Positions 53,487 to 63,935 of a stretch of 64,000 bases of DNA are shown here, one piece after another. Under the pieces are notes generated by a model. The model made no database searches. It was not told the DNA's origin and saw nothing but the letters and a program-made list of their open reading frames with translations. The position numbers and the translations under genes were made by a program. The stretch lies in NCBI GenBank assembly GCA_963210315.1, contig OY723252.1, positions 682,001 to 746,000 of the forward strand, written 5' to 3'. This DNA is from Rhynchopus euleeides (Eukaryota > Euglenozoa > Diplonemea > Diplonemida > Diplonemidae). Position 1 is the stretch's first letter. Each line of letters begins with the position of its first letter.

Positions 53487-55017
53487 TGTCAACAAACTGC
53501 TCTTCCCGTTTCCCTGTGTGTCTGCAGTGTGAGTGTCTTGCGATGTGATGTGTTCGTGGCGGTGGCAGTGTCACAGCAGAGCCGCCACAAGACACGGGCA
53601 GGCGGCAAGCATGAGACGACGGTACAGATCGGGAAGGGGCAGGGGCAGTGGTGTCCGAGGCTACACAACAAAATCATGCTTGCAGAAGGAGAAACGACCC
53701 CACGAGAAAAGACACATGCAGGCAACGTCATCAAGACAGTGCTTCAAGAAGAGGTTGCTGTGTGCTGCTGCAGGTGAAGAGGGTGCATGTGTGCGACTCA
53801 GCAGGAGGCGCTCAGTTGAGGAGGGCGAGGACGTCTCCGCATGCTTCCGGGAGGAAACGGGAACGAGAAGAACGGACAGCACATGCCTTGCGCTCCAAGA
53901 AGCGCAAGGCCTGTGAGGCCCGTGGGAAAGGGGAAGGCACGCCTGATCTCGCTGTGCTGGTGATAACGCGGAAGAAAGGTGGATCTACTCTGTTCTTGCG
54001 AAACGAGCATCGCTCCAGGGCAGATTCGTCTGCCTCCCGCATGTGCGCGACACGTTTCTGCGCGCGGGGAACCGAGGACTCAGAGGGGAGGAAGGGGAGA
54101 AAGGAAGCCGGCACCCCACGTAAGGGCTCGGCGACGTGTTCTCGGGTGAGAGCGTGTCGCTCCCCTGGTGGGACGGCGTTTCCACCCGCAGTTTGTTCGA
54201 GCAGAGGAGGGGTTGCAGAGCCCATTGGCACGGGAGGGGCACCTGACATGGCGAGGGTGGGGGCGGCACAGTGTCTGTCGGGGGGCTAAGCCTAGCGTCG
54301 CCGGGCTGAGAGCCCGGCGAGTCATCCACAACAAGGGAAGATGCAGGGGAGGGAGGTAGGGGGAAAGCAAGCACTGAGGGAGACATGATGCGTGTGTTAT
54401 CCTCGTCGGGCTGGGGGCTCGACGCTAAAAGCGAGGGTCCAGACGAGATGGGGGCCAGAGGATCTGCTCTTTTGCTGTGAAACGAGCGTCGTTCCAGGGC
54501 AGATTCGTCTGCTTCCCGCATGTCCGCTACACGTTTCTGCGCACGGGGTACCGAGGACTCAGGCGAAAAGGAGGGAGAGAAAGGAAGGCGGCGCCTCATG
54601 TAAGGGCTCGGAGATTCTGTGTGTCACTCCCCTGGCAGGGGGGCGAGTCCGTCTGCGGGGTCTGTGTCCCGCTTAACAAGTCAGTATTCACCGGGAGCTC
54701 CGGATCCGGAGAGGACGGCGGGGGCGGTGTGGTGTCTGCTGGGGGAACGAGGCGGGCTGCGAGCCCGACGGTTCATCCACAACACGGGACGGTGCAACGT
54801 GTACCGGACCCGTTTGACGCGGGGTGGGGGAAGCAGGGGAATTCATTCGGAGGGAAGGTGAGAAAAGGAAGCTAGGGAACGCGCGTGGGGTCATCGCAGC
54901 AATGTGGGAATCCAGCAGAACACAAGAAAGGGAAGAGCAAGGCCATAGTGCTGCCACATCACTTGGCTCCGTGCCCGTGGGACCCAGCACAGCTCAGAGG
55001 CAGCGTCTCTTGTTGCT
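53487..55017. other. Region with a 480-bp imperfect tandem duplication, coding status unclear
   Basis: About 53990-54380 and 54470-54860 are diverged copies sharing CAGGGCAGATTCGTCTGC, ACACGTTTCTGCGC and GAGTCATCCACAACA / GGTTCATCCACAACA. On the minus strand both copies read a peptide containing ESSVPRAQKRVA and MREADESALER, so a repeated protein is possible. I recognise no family and place no gene. 54898-55017 duplicates 36805-36920. Confidence 0.55.
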
Positions 55018-57123
55018 CTAATGCAGCTCAGGGAAGGCGGCAGCAAGGACGTCGCTGTCGCGCCGCAGCGGGGCTGACGCGTGGATGAAGGCGTCTGGGT
55101 CGGCACGCACAGCCGCCAGCACCACCTCCTTGTCGCAGCACAGCGCTGTGGAGGCGTACTTCAGGGCACATCCCTGCTGTCGCACAGCCGCCAGCACCAC
55201 CTCACGCTTGTTCAGCAGTGTGGTGCGGGCGAAGCGCAGCGCACTGCCGCAACTCGTCACGGCTGCGAGGACCACCTCTTCGTCAGCACAGAAGACAGGA
55301 TCGACGAACTGCAGAGCATCGCCGTGTGCACGAGCTGCTTGAAGCACAACCGACCTGTCGCTTCGCAGTGAAGGGTCAGCGTACTCCATGGCCCTCCCGT
55401 CCTGCAAGACGGCAGCCAGTTGAAGCTCCTTGTCACGGCACAGTGAATAACTGGCGAAGTGAAGAGCGCGCCCGCACTTGCGTACGGCTGCAAGCATGAA
55501 GTCTCTGTTGCTGCGGAAGGAAAGGTCGGCGTAGAGGAGACCATACCCGTCACCGTGTGTGGCTGCGAGCACCACCTCCTCGTCTTTCCGGAAAGTCGGA
55601 TCAGCGGATTGAAACACCCAACTGGCCGACTTCACAGCGGCAAGCACGACCTCACGGTCCTTGCGCAGGATCTGTGCAACCTCCTGGAGCGCAGCACCAT
55701 CCTTGCGCACGGCTGCGAGGACCACATCTCTGTTGCTGCGGATCGAATCATCACAGAACTCCAAGGCCTCTGGGTGCTGGGCCACCGCAGCAAGCTGCAC
55801 CTCCGTGTCGCTACGCACGGAGGGGTGGGCGTACTGCAAGGCAAACCCATTCAGCTTGACACACTGCAGCACGAAGTCTCTGTTGGTCTGGAGTGACTTG
55901 TCTGCGACTCTGAGCACTGGTGGGCAACGCCGCACACCTGCCAGCACCACCTCCTCGTCCTTCTGAAGGTGGGAGGCGGCACACTCCAGTGCCACGGTGT
56001 ATCCGTACCCTCTGCTGTGCATCGCAGCCAGCACCACCTCCCTGTCGCCCTGCAGGGAAGGGTGGGCGTGTTCGAGTGCGGCGGGGCACGTCTCGAGTGC
56101 TGCAAGGACAAGATCTCGCTCGCAGCGAAGCGACTCGTCTACATCGCCTAACACCCTCCCGTACCACGTCACTGCCTCGCGTTGGAACTCTGTATCGTCG
56201 CGCAGCTCAGGTGTTACATCGGGGTAGGAGAGAAATCCCCAACGTAGCAAGGTCAGCACCACCTCCCTGTCGCCACGCAGCGCGTCAGATAGACCATGAT
56301 GCATAGGGATGAGTCTTAGAACAAGCTCCTTGTCGTTGCGCAGTGCTTCGCTTGAGTAACGTAAATTGCCCTGTGCTGCAATGACCACCTCCCTGTCGTT
56401 GCGGAGGGACTCACAGGCGTACTGGAGTGCATCGCTGTCGGCTTGCACAGCTGCCATGACGACCTCCCTGTCGGCCTGCAGCGCTGAATCAACGTCCGCG
56501 AGTGCATAGCCACAGCGCTGCACAAGAGTGAGGACGAACGGCTTGTCGCTGAGGAGTGTACGAGATGCGTCCATGACGGCTCCGTGAAACAGAGTGCTTG
56601 CCACCAGCACCATGTCCGCGTCAGCCCGCAGGTTCTCGGAAGCGTGTTAAAGTGCACATGGGTTCCTCTGCACAGCTGCAGTGACGATGACTTTGTCGCT
56701 GCGGAATGACTCGTCCAGGTGCGCAAGCGCATACTCGTCATGATTCACCATCGCAAGCGCCACGTCACGCAGACGCCGTGCCCAAACAGGAATTGTATTC
56801 ATGTCAAAAGAAACGTCAGATAGCGTCATTTCACTGCCGTTGTCAGAATGATCTGTGCCCTCCAGCGCCTTCACGAAGCGAGCACCCGACAAGGCGACGT
56901 GGATGGAGCAACCCTGCGACACACCTGCGGCACCGGACAGAGGGGTGCTGTCGTGGAGCACGTGCCCATCCACCGCCAGCTCCACGTCCTCGGCAAGCAC
57001 GTCTGCAGGCGACCCGAGCACCACGTCGAGTGCCTTTGCTTTGAGATCCACCGGCGTGTCGTCCTCCCCGATGTGCACCGCATGCTGCTCCCCACACAGC
57101 CTGTCCTGCAGGTACACCTCCAT
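55018..57123 (-). pseudogene. DUF4116-repeat gene D, one in-frame stop
   Basis: Starts at the ATG at 57123 with the shared ubiquitin-like N-terminus. The frame is open to a TAA at 56647-56649 and then continues in the same frame to 55018 (AAFPELH). Around the stop the sequence reads CAL-stop-HASENLRAD, where gene A reads CALQYASEDLRGD, so a CAA-to-TAA change is the simplest reading. No indel is seen. The full frame would be about 701 codons. It is either a young pseudogene, a read-through case, or a sequencing error. The promoter module at 57217 is retained. Confidence 0.82.
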
Positions 57124-57290
57124 TGTCAACGACAGCTGTTGCCCTTTCCTGTGTGTGTGCAGTGTGGTGGCCATTCTTGCTTCCGCCATCTGACGGATGG
57201 CTCCCGCCGTGTGCCCCATATATGCTCGCGAGCAGTGCGGCGATGCGAGTGTGCCACAACACACAAGCCACGGTGCACAGAGTGGGGTAC
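57124..57290 (-). promoter_or_regulatory. Conserved upstream module of DUF4116 gene D
   Basis: CATATATG at 57217-57224, 94 bp upstream of the ATG, next to TGCTCGCGAGCA. Similarity to the gene A and B upstream regions stops near 57290, earlier than between A and B. Confidence 0.6.
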
Positions 57291-57425
57291 GGGGTGTCAA
57301 AGAAGTTCTGCAGTCCAGGGGCAGGGGCAGGGCGACTTTCACACCCACACGACACCGAGAGACAGGAGGCACCTGTTCCACCACCACCGCCCCTTTCCTG
57401 CTGTACACCCTCTCGTTGCAGCAAC

Positions 57426-57635
57426 AATCGTACTCCTTTCGCTGTAATTAGAGAAACACCCTGCCCAGCAACTGCAACAATGCAGATCCGGGCTACTTTT
57501 CGTTGAGTGCACACTCCTGCGTCAAAGGCTGTGTAAGCCCATGTGAAGTGGCATGAAGGTGATCCTGATAAAGCTTCAATCGTACAATTCCCTCGTTACT
57601 TCGCGACCTCGCTACGATTCGTCGCTCGTAACCAG
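57426..57635 (+). repeat. Solo alpha-beta split-repeat remnant of the YR retrotransposon family
   Basis: AATCGTACTCCTTTCGCTG through TTCGTTGAGTGCACACTC and on to TTCGTCGCTCGTAACCAG follows the alpha then beta order of 9731-9941 over its whole length, with perhaps 15-20% divergence. No gene part remains. It is the product expected from recombination between repeats or from loss of the body. Confidence 0.85.
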
Positions 57636-58064
57636 GGCGTTCGCTCGGGGAGAAATAGGGGCCTATTTCGTTAAAAAAATAATTCTGGGAAAACCCTGCT
57701 CCCACCTCTCTCCCGGGCATTTCTCCCAAGGGGGAGAAATTAAATAAAAACAGTTTCTCGGAAGTTTTTGCCTCAGGTGGGAAGGGGTTCTGAAGGAGAA
57801 GGGCAGCACCCTCTCGTACAAATTGATACCACCACGCTTCGCACGGGGCGGAAATAACCCAAAGAAGCGAGATCTGAACCTGCTGGGGACCGTCGGAGCT
57901 ATTGCCGGCATCAGCATGGTCAAAGCCAGAGGAGGCCGAAGCCAAGAGCATAGTGGCCTGCCACAGGCACCAGGCCGATGTACCTCTTGAGCATGCTGTC
58001 TCAAGGTGCACGTTGTCTGTATGTGGTGTTTGACTATGAAGCGGACTCGGGGACGAGGCTGACA

Positions 58065-58119
58065 AATGTTCACTACCGTGGCCTCCGGCGGCTGGGGGGC
58101 TCCGCCCCCCAGACCCCCA
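58065..58119 (-). repeat. GC-box hairpin repeat, copy 4 (inverted)
   Basis: Reverse complement of copy 2/3: TTCACTACCGTGGCCTCCGG then GGGGGGCTCCGCCCCCC. Confidence 0.85.
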
Positions 58120-59885
58120 TGTGACCTGTGAAGTCTGTCCAACAGGAACTAACGAGCGCATGTGACCGTGCCCTTCCTTCTCGAGAACGGGCATCGGCGA
58201 CGGTCCGTGATCCTGTTTTTGGGCTCGTCACCAACTCCCGAAGTACTCACTGATTGCCGCAAAGCCTCCATTTTGCAGCCGCGAACCGCGAAATGGGCCC
58301 CTTGCGCCAAACCTATATAGTACCCTGGTCTGGACCCTTGAGGCAATTCGTCTGAGGGGCCGATGTTGCATGATTTCGCGCGCGCGAAGCGCGCGCGAAA
58401 AAAAATTTGAGGCGGCAATTTTCCCCCTTTCTCCCACAGTCTCTGAGGAAGGTGGGAGATAGCGAACACCCTGCTCGTAACTGGTAATAAAAGTGTCTGT
58501 GCACCCGCTGGATGGTAAAGTGACAGCAAAACGAGACAACAAACCAATTACTGCCGAAAGTTGTTTTGTTGGGACGCAGACCCCACTCTTTGTGTACACC
58601 ACTCCCCGGTCTGATGAAGTGGTGTGAGTGGGGACACACGATCCAGCTAAAGGCACAGAAAGTTTCCCAAGTTGGCTACGCCGAACCAGGGTTGTACTAC
58701 GGGGGGTCGGGGGGTTTGGGCCCCCCCCCCTGGGGGACCCCCCCGGGGGGTCACTTTTAGCGGGGGCGGGGGGGATTTCCCTGGGGACCAGTAGGAATGG
58801 GGTCTCCTGGCTGGGGAGCATGTTCAGCCCCGGTGCATAGCCGCCTTGAGTCTTAAGAGCTGTCTGTCAAGTTCGTGCAGCAAGTCGTTGACACGTGCAA
58901 GGGACAGATGCTCACTACCGTGGCCTCCGCCCCCCAGGCCCCCCCTGTAGCGTGTGCCTGTCTCCCAAGTCTTTAAGCGTATGCGAGTGGCCATCTCCGC
59001 GTATTTTCTATCACTGCCCCAGGGGGGGGAAGGGGCAGCTCAAGGGGTGCCTGCTTGCCTTCTTGCCTGCGACACGTAGATAAGTTGCGAGTCGTACCAC
59101 TTTTTTCGGACGATGTGCAGAAAGGCAGCTCTCGGGGGGGGGGGGGGGGGGGGGGGGGAGGGGTCTCGTTAACGAGTCACGCCTCGTCAGTCAGCGAGGG
59201 CAAGTGGGGCTGTCGCTCACTCCTTTTTCACTCACACCTGCAGCCATGGCAGCGAGAACACCCCCCCCCCCCCCGCCCCCCCCCCCTCCCCTCCCTCTCT
59301 CCCCCATTGTGTAGCAGTCTCTCGCAGACTTTTGCATCCAACATAGCCAAAAACGAGAAAAGTGAGAATATATAAGTTGTGCAGATGCGTGTGCGTGCGC
59401 GCGTGCTGGCCGCACAAAAATCGGGCTGTATAAAAGTGGCACAGCTTACCACACAGTGGAAGAGGAACCCAAACCCCCAACTGGCCTTGTACACTGCTAC
59501 TATAATACAGCGAGAATATTCTGAACGGCAATGTGAACAGGTTAGGGGGCGCAGGCTAGAAGAACAGGCGCAGGCCAGACTGTATTGCATTTTTTTTAGA
59601 CAGCACTCGTGCGGGAGGAAAGGTGTCGCGCTTGTCAGGGCTCAACTCACTCACTCGCCTGCTGCACCGCACCCACCTCACCTGAGGACCCCACCAGGCG
59701 GGGGCGGGAGGGGAAGCGCCAACACATAACCAAAACCCAAGTGAGAGAGAGAGAGAGATTGGCGGGGGGGGAAATAGCATCGACGGCCGCCAGCTGTGCA
59801 CACCAGCGCCAACCCCGTTGATTTCCGCCATTGCTTCTGCCGAAGCGTCGTCGTTTTCTTTGGAACAGGAGGGGTGGGGGGGGGG

Positions 59886-60004
59886 GGGTTTATTGTCGAG
59901 AGTGAATGGGAAAGCAAGCCTCCCAGCACACCTTCTCGCAATGTTAGTCCTTTTTGTAGTCACCCACACCAGATATGATGTACAAGGCGGATCAATGCAC
60001 AATG
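59886..60004 (+). repeat. Interspersed repeat R4, uninterrupted copy
   Basis: TTTATTGTCGAGAGTGAATG through GCAATGTTAGTCCTTTTTG to GGATCAATGCACAATG. It provides the empty site for the MITE-3 insertion at 22947. Confidence 0.85.
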
Positions 60005-60064
60005 GGAGGGTGCGAACAGGAGGGGCGGTGGTGGTGGTGGGGGGGCGCTGCTGAGAGGAGGTCC

Positions 60065-61826
60065 TCAGGACTCCGGATGAATCATGTATTGACCCCAACA
60101 GACATATAACGCCTCCGCCCTCTCATAGGGCGTGCCACGCAGGCCCAGGCTGAGGGGGCATTGCCTTCTCAGCCTTTGCGAAGCTTTGCAAGCGCGCGCT
60201 GTTCCTGTGACAGGTCGGGGGATGGGTGCGGTTGGGTGATGCCTGGTGCCTGGTGGTGCTGTCTGAATGAACCAATCCGAATCGTCAAAACGCCGGTGCG
60301 CATGGTGGACGAGAAGCCCCGCCTCGCGCTTGGGCAACCTACATTCGAGCGGCACGCAGAAGCTAGCCGCAGGTAATGCATACGTTTTCAATCCGCTCCT
60401 TGTGCTCCTGGGCGGCATCGATGGTGCCCTCCAGCAACCCTCGGATGTCCTCACGGAGCCTGCTGTCCGTTGCGAGGGGTTCGCTGGGGACGGTGTTGTT
60501 GATGGGCGTGACGGGGGTCTGCTCCCTGTCCCAGTAACGCCGGCGCTCGCTCTTCCCCGTGTCTTGGAACTCGACGCCGCGCAGCCACGAGCCGCTGAGA
60601 TGTGAGAGGACCATCCGTGCGTCGGCACCTGATGCCGCGTTGCTGCTTGCGATGTACACCTCGCCCGACAGCTCGTCAGCCTTGTGCTGGACCTGCTCGT
60701 CCTGCGAGCTCCACCAGCCGCCCGTCAGTGCCCCCGCAAGCCCTGTGTGTGTGTGTGTGCGATGCATAGAGAGCGGCAAGCTATTATCACAACATTTTCG
60801 CGTTTTGAATATTTCGTAGAATCGCCTTCTTCTCCTGGGACCAGCAAAGAGCCAGATTTTTCTATTGTCGGACACGCCGTGCTGTCTCAAGGCTGTGTCG
60901 GGGCCTTGAAGTGAACCCGGCAAACCCGGAGCTGGCACGAAAGACACGGGATCCTGACGATTCAGCCGTCGATACGATTCCCTTCACATCCACACACCAA
61001 CACTATTTTCACTTGCATGCCCAACGGCGGCGCGGGGCGGGGTGGGTGTGACGACAGGCCACACGCTGCACATACATTTGCTGCTGTCTGAGACCCACTC
61101 CATCAACTGCCGCTGGTCGCCAAACCCCACTTTGCAGGTCAGCGGCGGCTGCGAGTTGTCCGTGAACTCGATACAGCCCACGTGATCGAGGATCCGGTTC
61201 CCGGTCAGTACCCCACCCACGTGGATGTTGGGCAACGTCCACTGCACCTTATACCCGTTGTCAAACTCGAGGTACTTTGTCCCGTGCTCCCCGCCCCCGA
61301 CGGCGTTCCCCGTGAAATACCCACTCCACCGCGCGGTGCCTGTAAACCGCCACTTCGCCTTCCCCTTCGACTGCACCTCCCAGGATGACACAGGCGGGTG
61401 GTGTGACGTCTGCTCCGCAAAAATCGTCGTCCCGTCTTCAAAGAAGCTCTCGTGCGTCTCCCCCAGCAGAGGGTTGAAAGGCTTCTTGCAGTTGGTGTTG
61501 ATGTGCAGGCCGCTGACGACCATGGCCACGACGAGCTTCATCTTCTCCAGGTCGGTGCTGGCCTCGTCGATCAGCTCGCAGTACTGCGGCATGGTGACCC
61601 AGCCGCGTGTCATCCTCTCGAGAAAGGACGCCGGCTCGCACATCGTGACAGGCATGCTGACGCTGACCAGGTCCTTACCCTCCCAGAACGAAGCCCCGAG
61701 CCGCTTGACGAAGGCCCAAACGCTGTCGCGCTCCTCCTTTAACGCCTCTGCGGTATAAGCATAGTCGTGCCCGCTGCCCTTCGGCTCGATGGGCGTCTTG
61801 CCCACAAAGGGGTACGACACAGACAT
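60065..61826 (-). CDS. Oxysterol-binding-protein-related lipid transfer protein (multi-exon)
   Basis: Exon 1 (61826-61076) starts at ATG and carries the ORD core: SMPVTMCEPASFLERMTRGW, NPLLGETHESFF and the diagnostic EQTSHHPPVSSW signature that contacts phosphoinositide headgroups. It ends at a GTATGT donor, phase 1. Exon 2 (60742-60384) follows an ACACACAG acceptor in matching phase. It encodes GSWLRGVEF and the late-ORD PLATDSRLREDIRGLLEG with AAQEHKERIE, and ends at a GTATGC donor. The C-terminus around DDSDWF (about 60280) fits the family's final W-x-x-x-W-F but its splice site is uncertain, with an intron of about 55 bp possible. No PH or FFAT motif is seen, so this is a short, Osh4-like form. 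Intron 1 holds a retrotransposon beta-unit scrap (60880-60916). Confidence 0.82.
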
Positions 61827-62253
61827 ATGCCCTGTGCACAGCAGGCTGTGTGAGGTGCCCACTCGCAACGGCAGCCGTGTGCACCTGCAAAAGGGTGTGT
61901 GTGTTGTTGAAACTAGTTTTAAGGCGGTGTCTGGCTAGCGCAACCTTTCTCGACAGAAGTACCATCTTGGGGAGTGTGCGCAAGGTGTCTGTCGCATGCG
62001 CCAACCTACACACACACACCCTTTTGGCAACAAAAGGAACGCCATGCTCTGAGAGAAGGCGCCATCACTGAAGACATTGGGTGGAGGGGGGAGAAGGGGC
62101 AGGATTTCGCTGCGTCCGCTACAAACGTTGACTCTCTTTGAGCCGCCCCTGAGGCCAGGCGTCACCCACACCTCATTCAGGGCGGCTGGGTGTGCTCTTC
62201 TCTCTAAGGGGTGGGGTGTCTAAACCCCACACGCAAAGTTGGGTGATCTAAGT
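61827..62253. other. Intergenic region between the GH18 and OSBP genes
   Basis: 427 bp between the GH18 stop and the OSBP start. It contains a CA/TG-rich tract at 62006-62030. Nothing else was recognised. Confidence 0.6.
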
Positions 62254-63935
62254 TCACTCGTCTTCCACTACCTCTCCTGCCCCGCCTGCCAGCTCGCTGT
62301 GAAGCGCCGTCAGAATTGACTTCTCAGGCTCAAGGCTGTCCTGCCCCAGCTCCCAGATGAACACGCCGCCGAGGCCCTTTTCAAGGGCCCAGCGTGCCTT
62401 CTTCTGAACCTGGTTCCTCCCATTGAAGTAGAAGTCTTTGTGCTTGTTCACATCATCGCCCAGCTTCGCAATATCATGCAGCTCCGACAGGGTCCGGACA
62501 TCTGACTTCGACCGTGCGTATGCCGGCACGCCCATCACCACCTTTGCTGCAGGAATGCCTTGTGCAAGGAGAGCCTCGATGGCTTGCTTGCTTGCTTTGA
62601 ACGAGGCGTGGCCACCAGGCTGCTGGACGAAGTCATAAGTCTGATGGGATGGAGGAGGCGGTGGTGGTGGACGCGGTGTTGGGGGTGGGGCGGTCGGGCG
62701 AAAAGCGCAGCAGACGCCCAAAAGCATGCCAGCAAACTGTGGGGGTCTTCGCTGGGTCGTTATCCTTCGTCAATCTTCGTCAGTTTTCAGCCAATTCAAC
62801 TGGGGAATGCACTAAAAATGCACTGACGACCACCCCGTCGCGAAGACCCCCCTGTGTGCCTACCAGAGGCCCGGACTCAAAAGGGCCCGGTGTCCGAAAT
62901 GTGAGTTGTGGGAGGGCAGGTGATAGATAGGCTTTGGGCTTCTCCGCACCACACCAACACCCTTGAGGGACGCATACCATGAAATGTATTCTGTCCACAG
63001 CGGCAACCACTTCGGGGGACGGGATATCCCAGTAGTGTAGGGCCACCGTCAGCAGCAGGCCATCGGGGGAAAGGGCGGCACGCACATCTTGCAGGAGGAG
63101 GGCCAGCTGCTTCTTCTGCTGCGGCGTCTGCGGAATCTCCCAGTCGATGTCGATGCCATCGAGACCATACTCTCTGCAAAGCTGCAGCAGCCGCCCCGCG
63201 AGCTTCTTGCGTGCCGATGCGCTGCGCGACACGGCGTCGAAGTTGTCCGACCGGCCACCCCCACCCACAGACAGGAGGACCCGCTTGGCACCAGCCGCCT
63301 TTGCAACCTTGGCAAACCGGAGCTGGTCTTTCCCAATGCCAGGCTCAAAGGCAACATCGCCGCTGCGCGACGGGTGCACGCTGTGGCAGGGAATATGGTG
63401 GAAAGGGGGTAGGTGGGTGTGTGGGTGTGTGGTGAATCGGTGCCGCTTCTAAGGGCCCCCTGAAGGGGAGTGCCCCCCTTCGCTCGGAAGTGCAGAAAGG
63501 CGAGTCCCTCAAACCGGCACAGCTTGACACATGCAGAGCGAAGACCCTGCTCTCCCCCTGCCCGACACTTCTGTAAAGCACCCAAGATGACCTGACATAC
63601 CTGAAGAGAATCACATCTGTGACGTACGGGGCGATACGCACGATATTGCCTTCCACGTGTCCCAAGCGGTACTCAGGCACGTAGCCTGCAAGAACAGCCG
63701 CGTCTTGCCTGGCTGGTGTGCCTGCTGGATCGACCGCTGTCTGCCCGCCCCGCCCTCCCGGGACCTCCCGAGCAGAAACCGAGTGAACCGTTGCGAAGCC
63801 CACCGCTGCCGCCAGCACCCCTACTCCCATGCCTGCGAACAGCTGCCACCTGACACCTGCAGGCGGCATCTCCTTTGTCACAGGGGGCACGGCCGCCTTC
63901 TTGCGGCCATTGGGCCCTGCATTGCCCTTTGCCAT
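62254..63935 (-). CDS. GH18 (chitinase-like) glycosyl hydrolase with signal anchor, three exons
   Basis: Exon 1 (63935-63601) starts MAKGNAGPNGRKK and has one hydrophobic segment (LFAGMGVGVLAAAVGFATV), so it is a signal anchor or type II membrane start. It ends at a GTATGT donor. Exon 2 (63380-62978) follows a CCACAG acceptor and carries the SVGGGG strand and the catalytic DGIDIDWE motif (DxxDxDxE) with the Glu acid present. It ends at a GTATGC donor. Exon 3 (62640-62254) starts TYDFVQQPG, and later has VVMGVPAYARS and GGVFIWELGQD. Phases agree and give 374 residues. The family cleaves chitin or related N-acetylglucosamine polymers by substrate-assisted catalysis. Intron 2 (337 bp) contains MITE-3 copy b. 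Confidence 0.9.
62741..62851 (-). mobile_element. MITE-3 copy b, inside GH18 intron 2
   Basis: Inverted orientation relative to 22947-23055. GGGGGTCTTCGCTGGG at one end and GTCGCGAAGACCCCC at the other. Flanks are TGT/TGT (CTGT/CTGT if the sixth C is counted outside), consistent with a 3-4 bp duplication. Confidence 0.85.
63465..63546 (+). mobile_element. MITE-1 related copy inside GH18 intron 1
   Basis: CCCCCTTCGCTCGGAAGTG at the left and CATGCAGAGCGAAGACCC at the right form the terminal inverted repeat. It lies wholly within the intron between 63381 and 63600. Confidence 0.7.

Larger units (their letters stand above)
57291..60064. other. Region without a supported gene; retrotransposon remnant and repeats
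   Basis: Holds the alpha-beta remnant (57426-57635), inverted and truncated GC-box hairpin repeats (58065-58119, 58907-58945), a CG hairpin (58375-58399), a 25-base G run (59134-59158), a degraded MITE-2-like piece (59160-59260) and the full R4 repeat (59886-60004). Confidence 0.55.
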
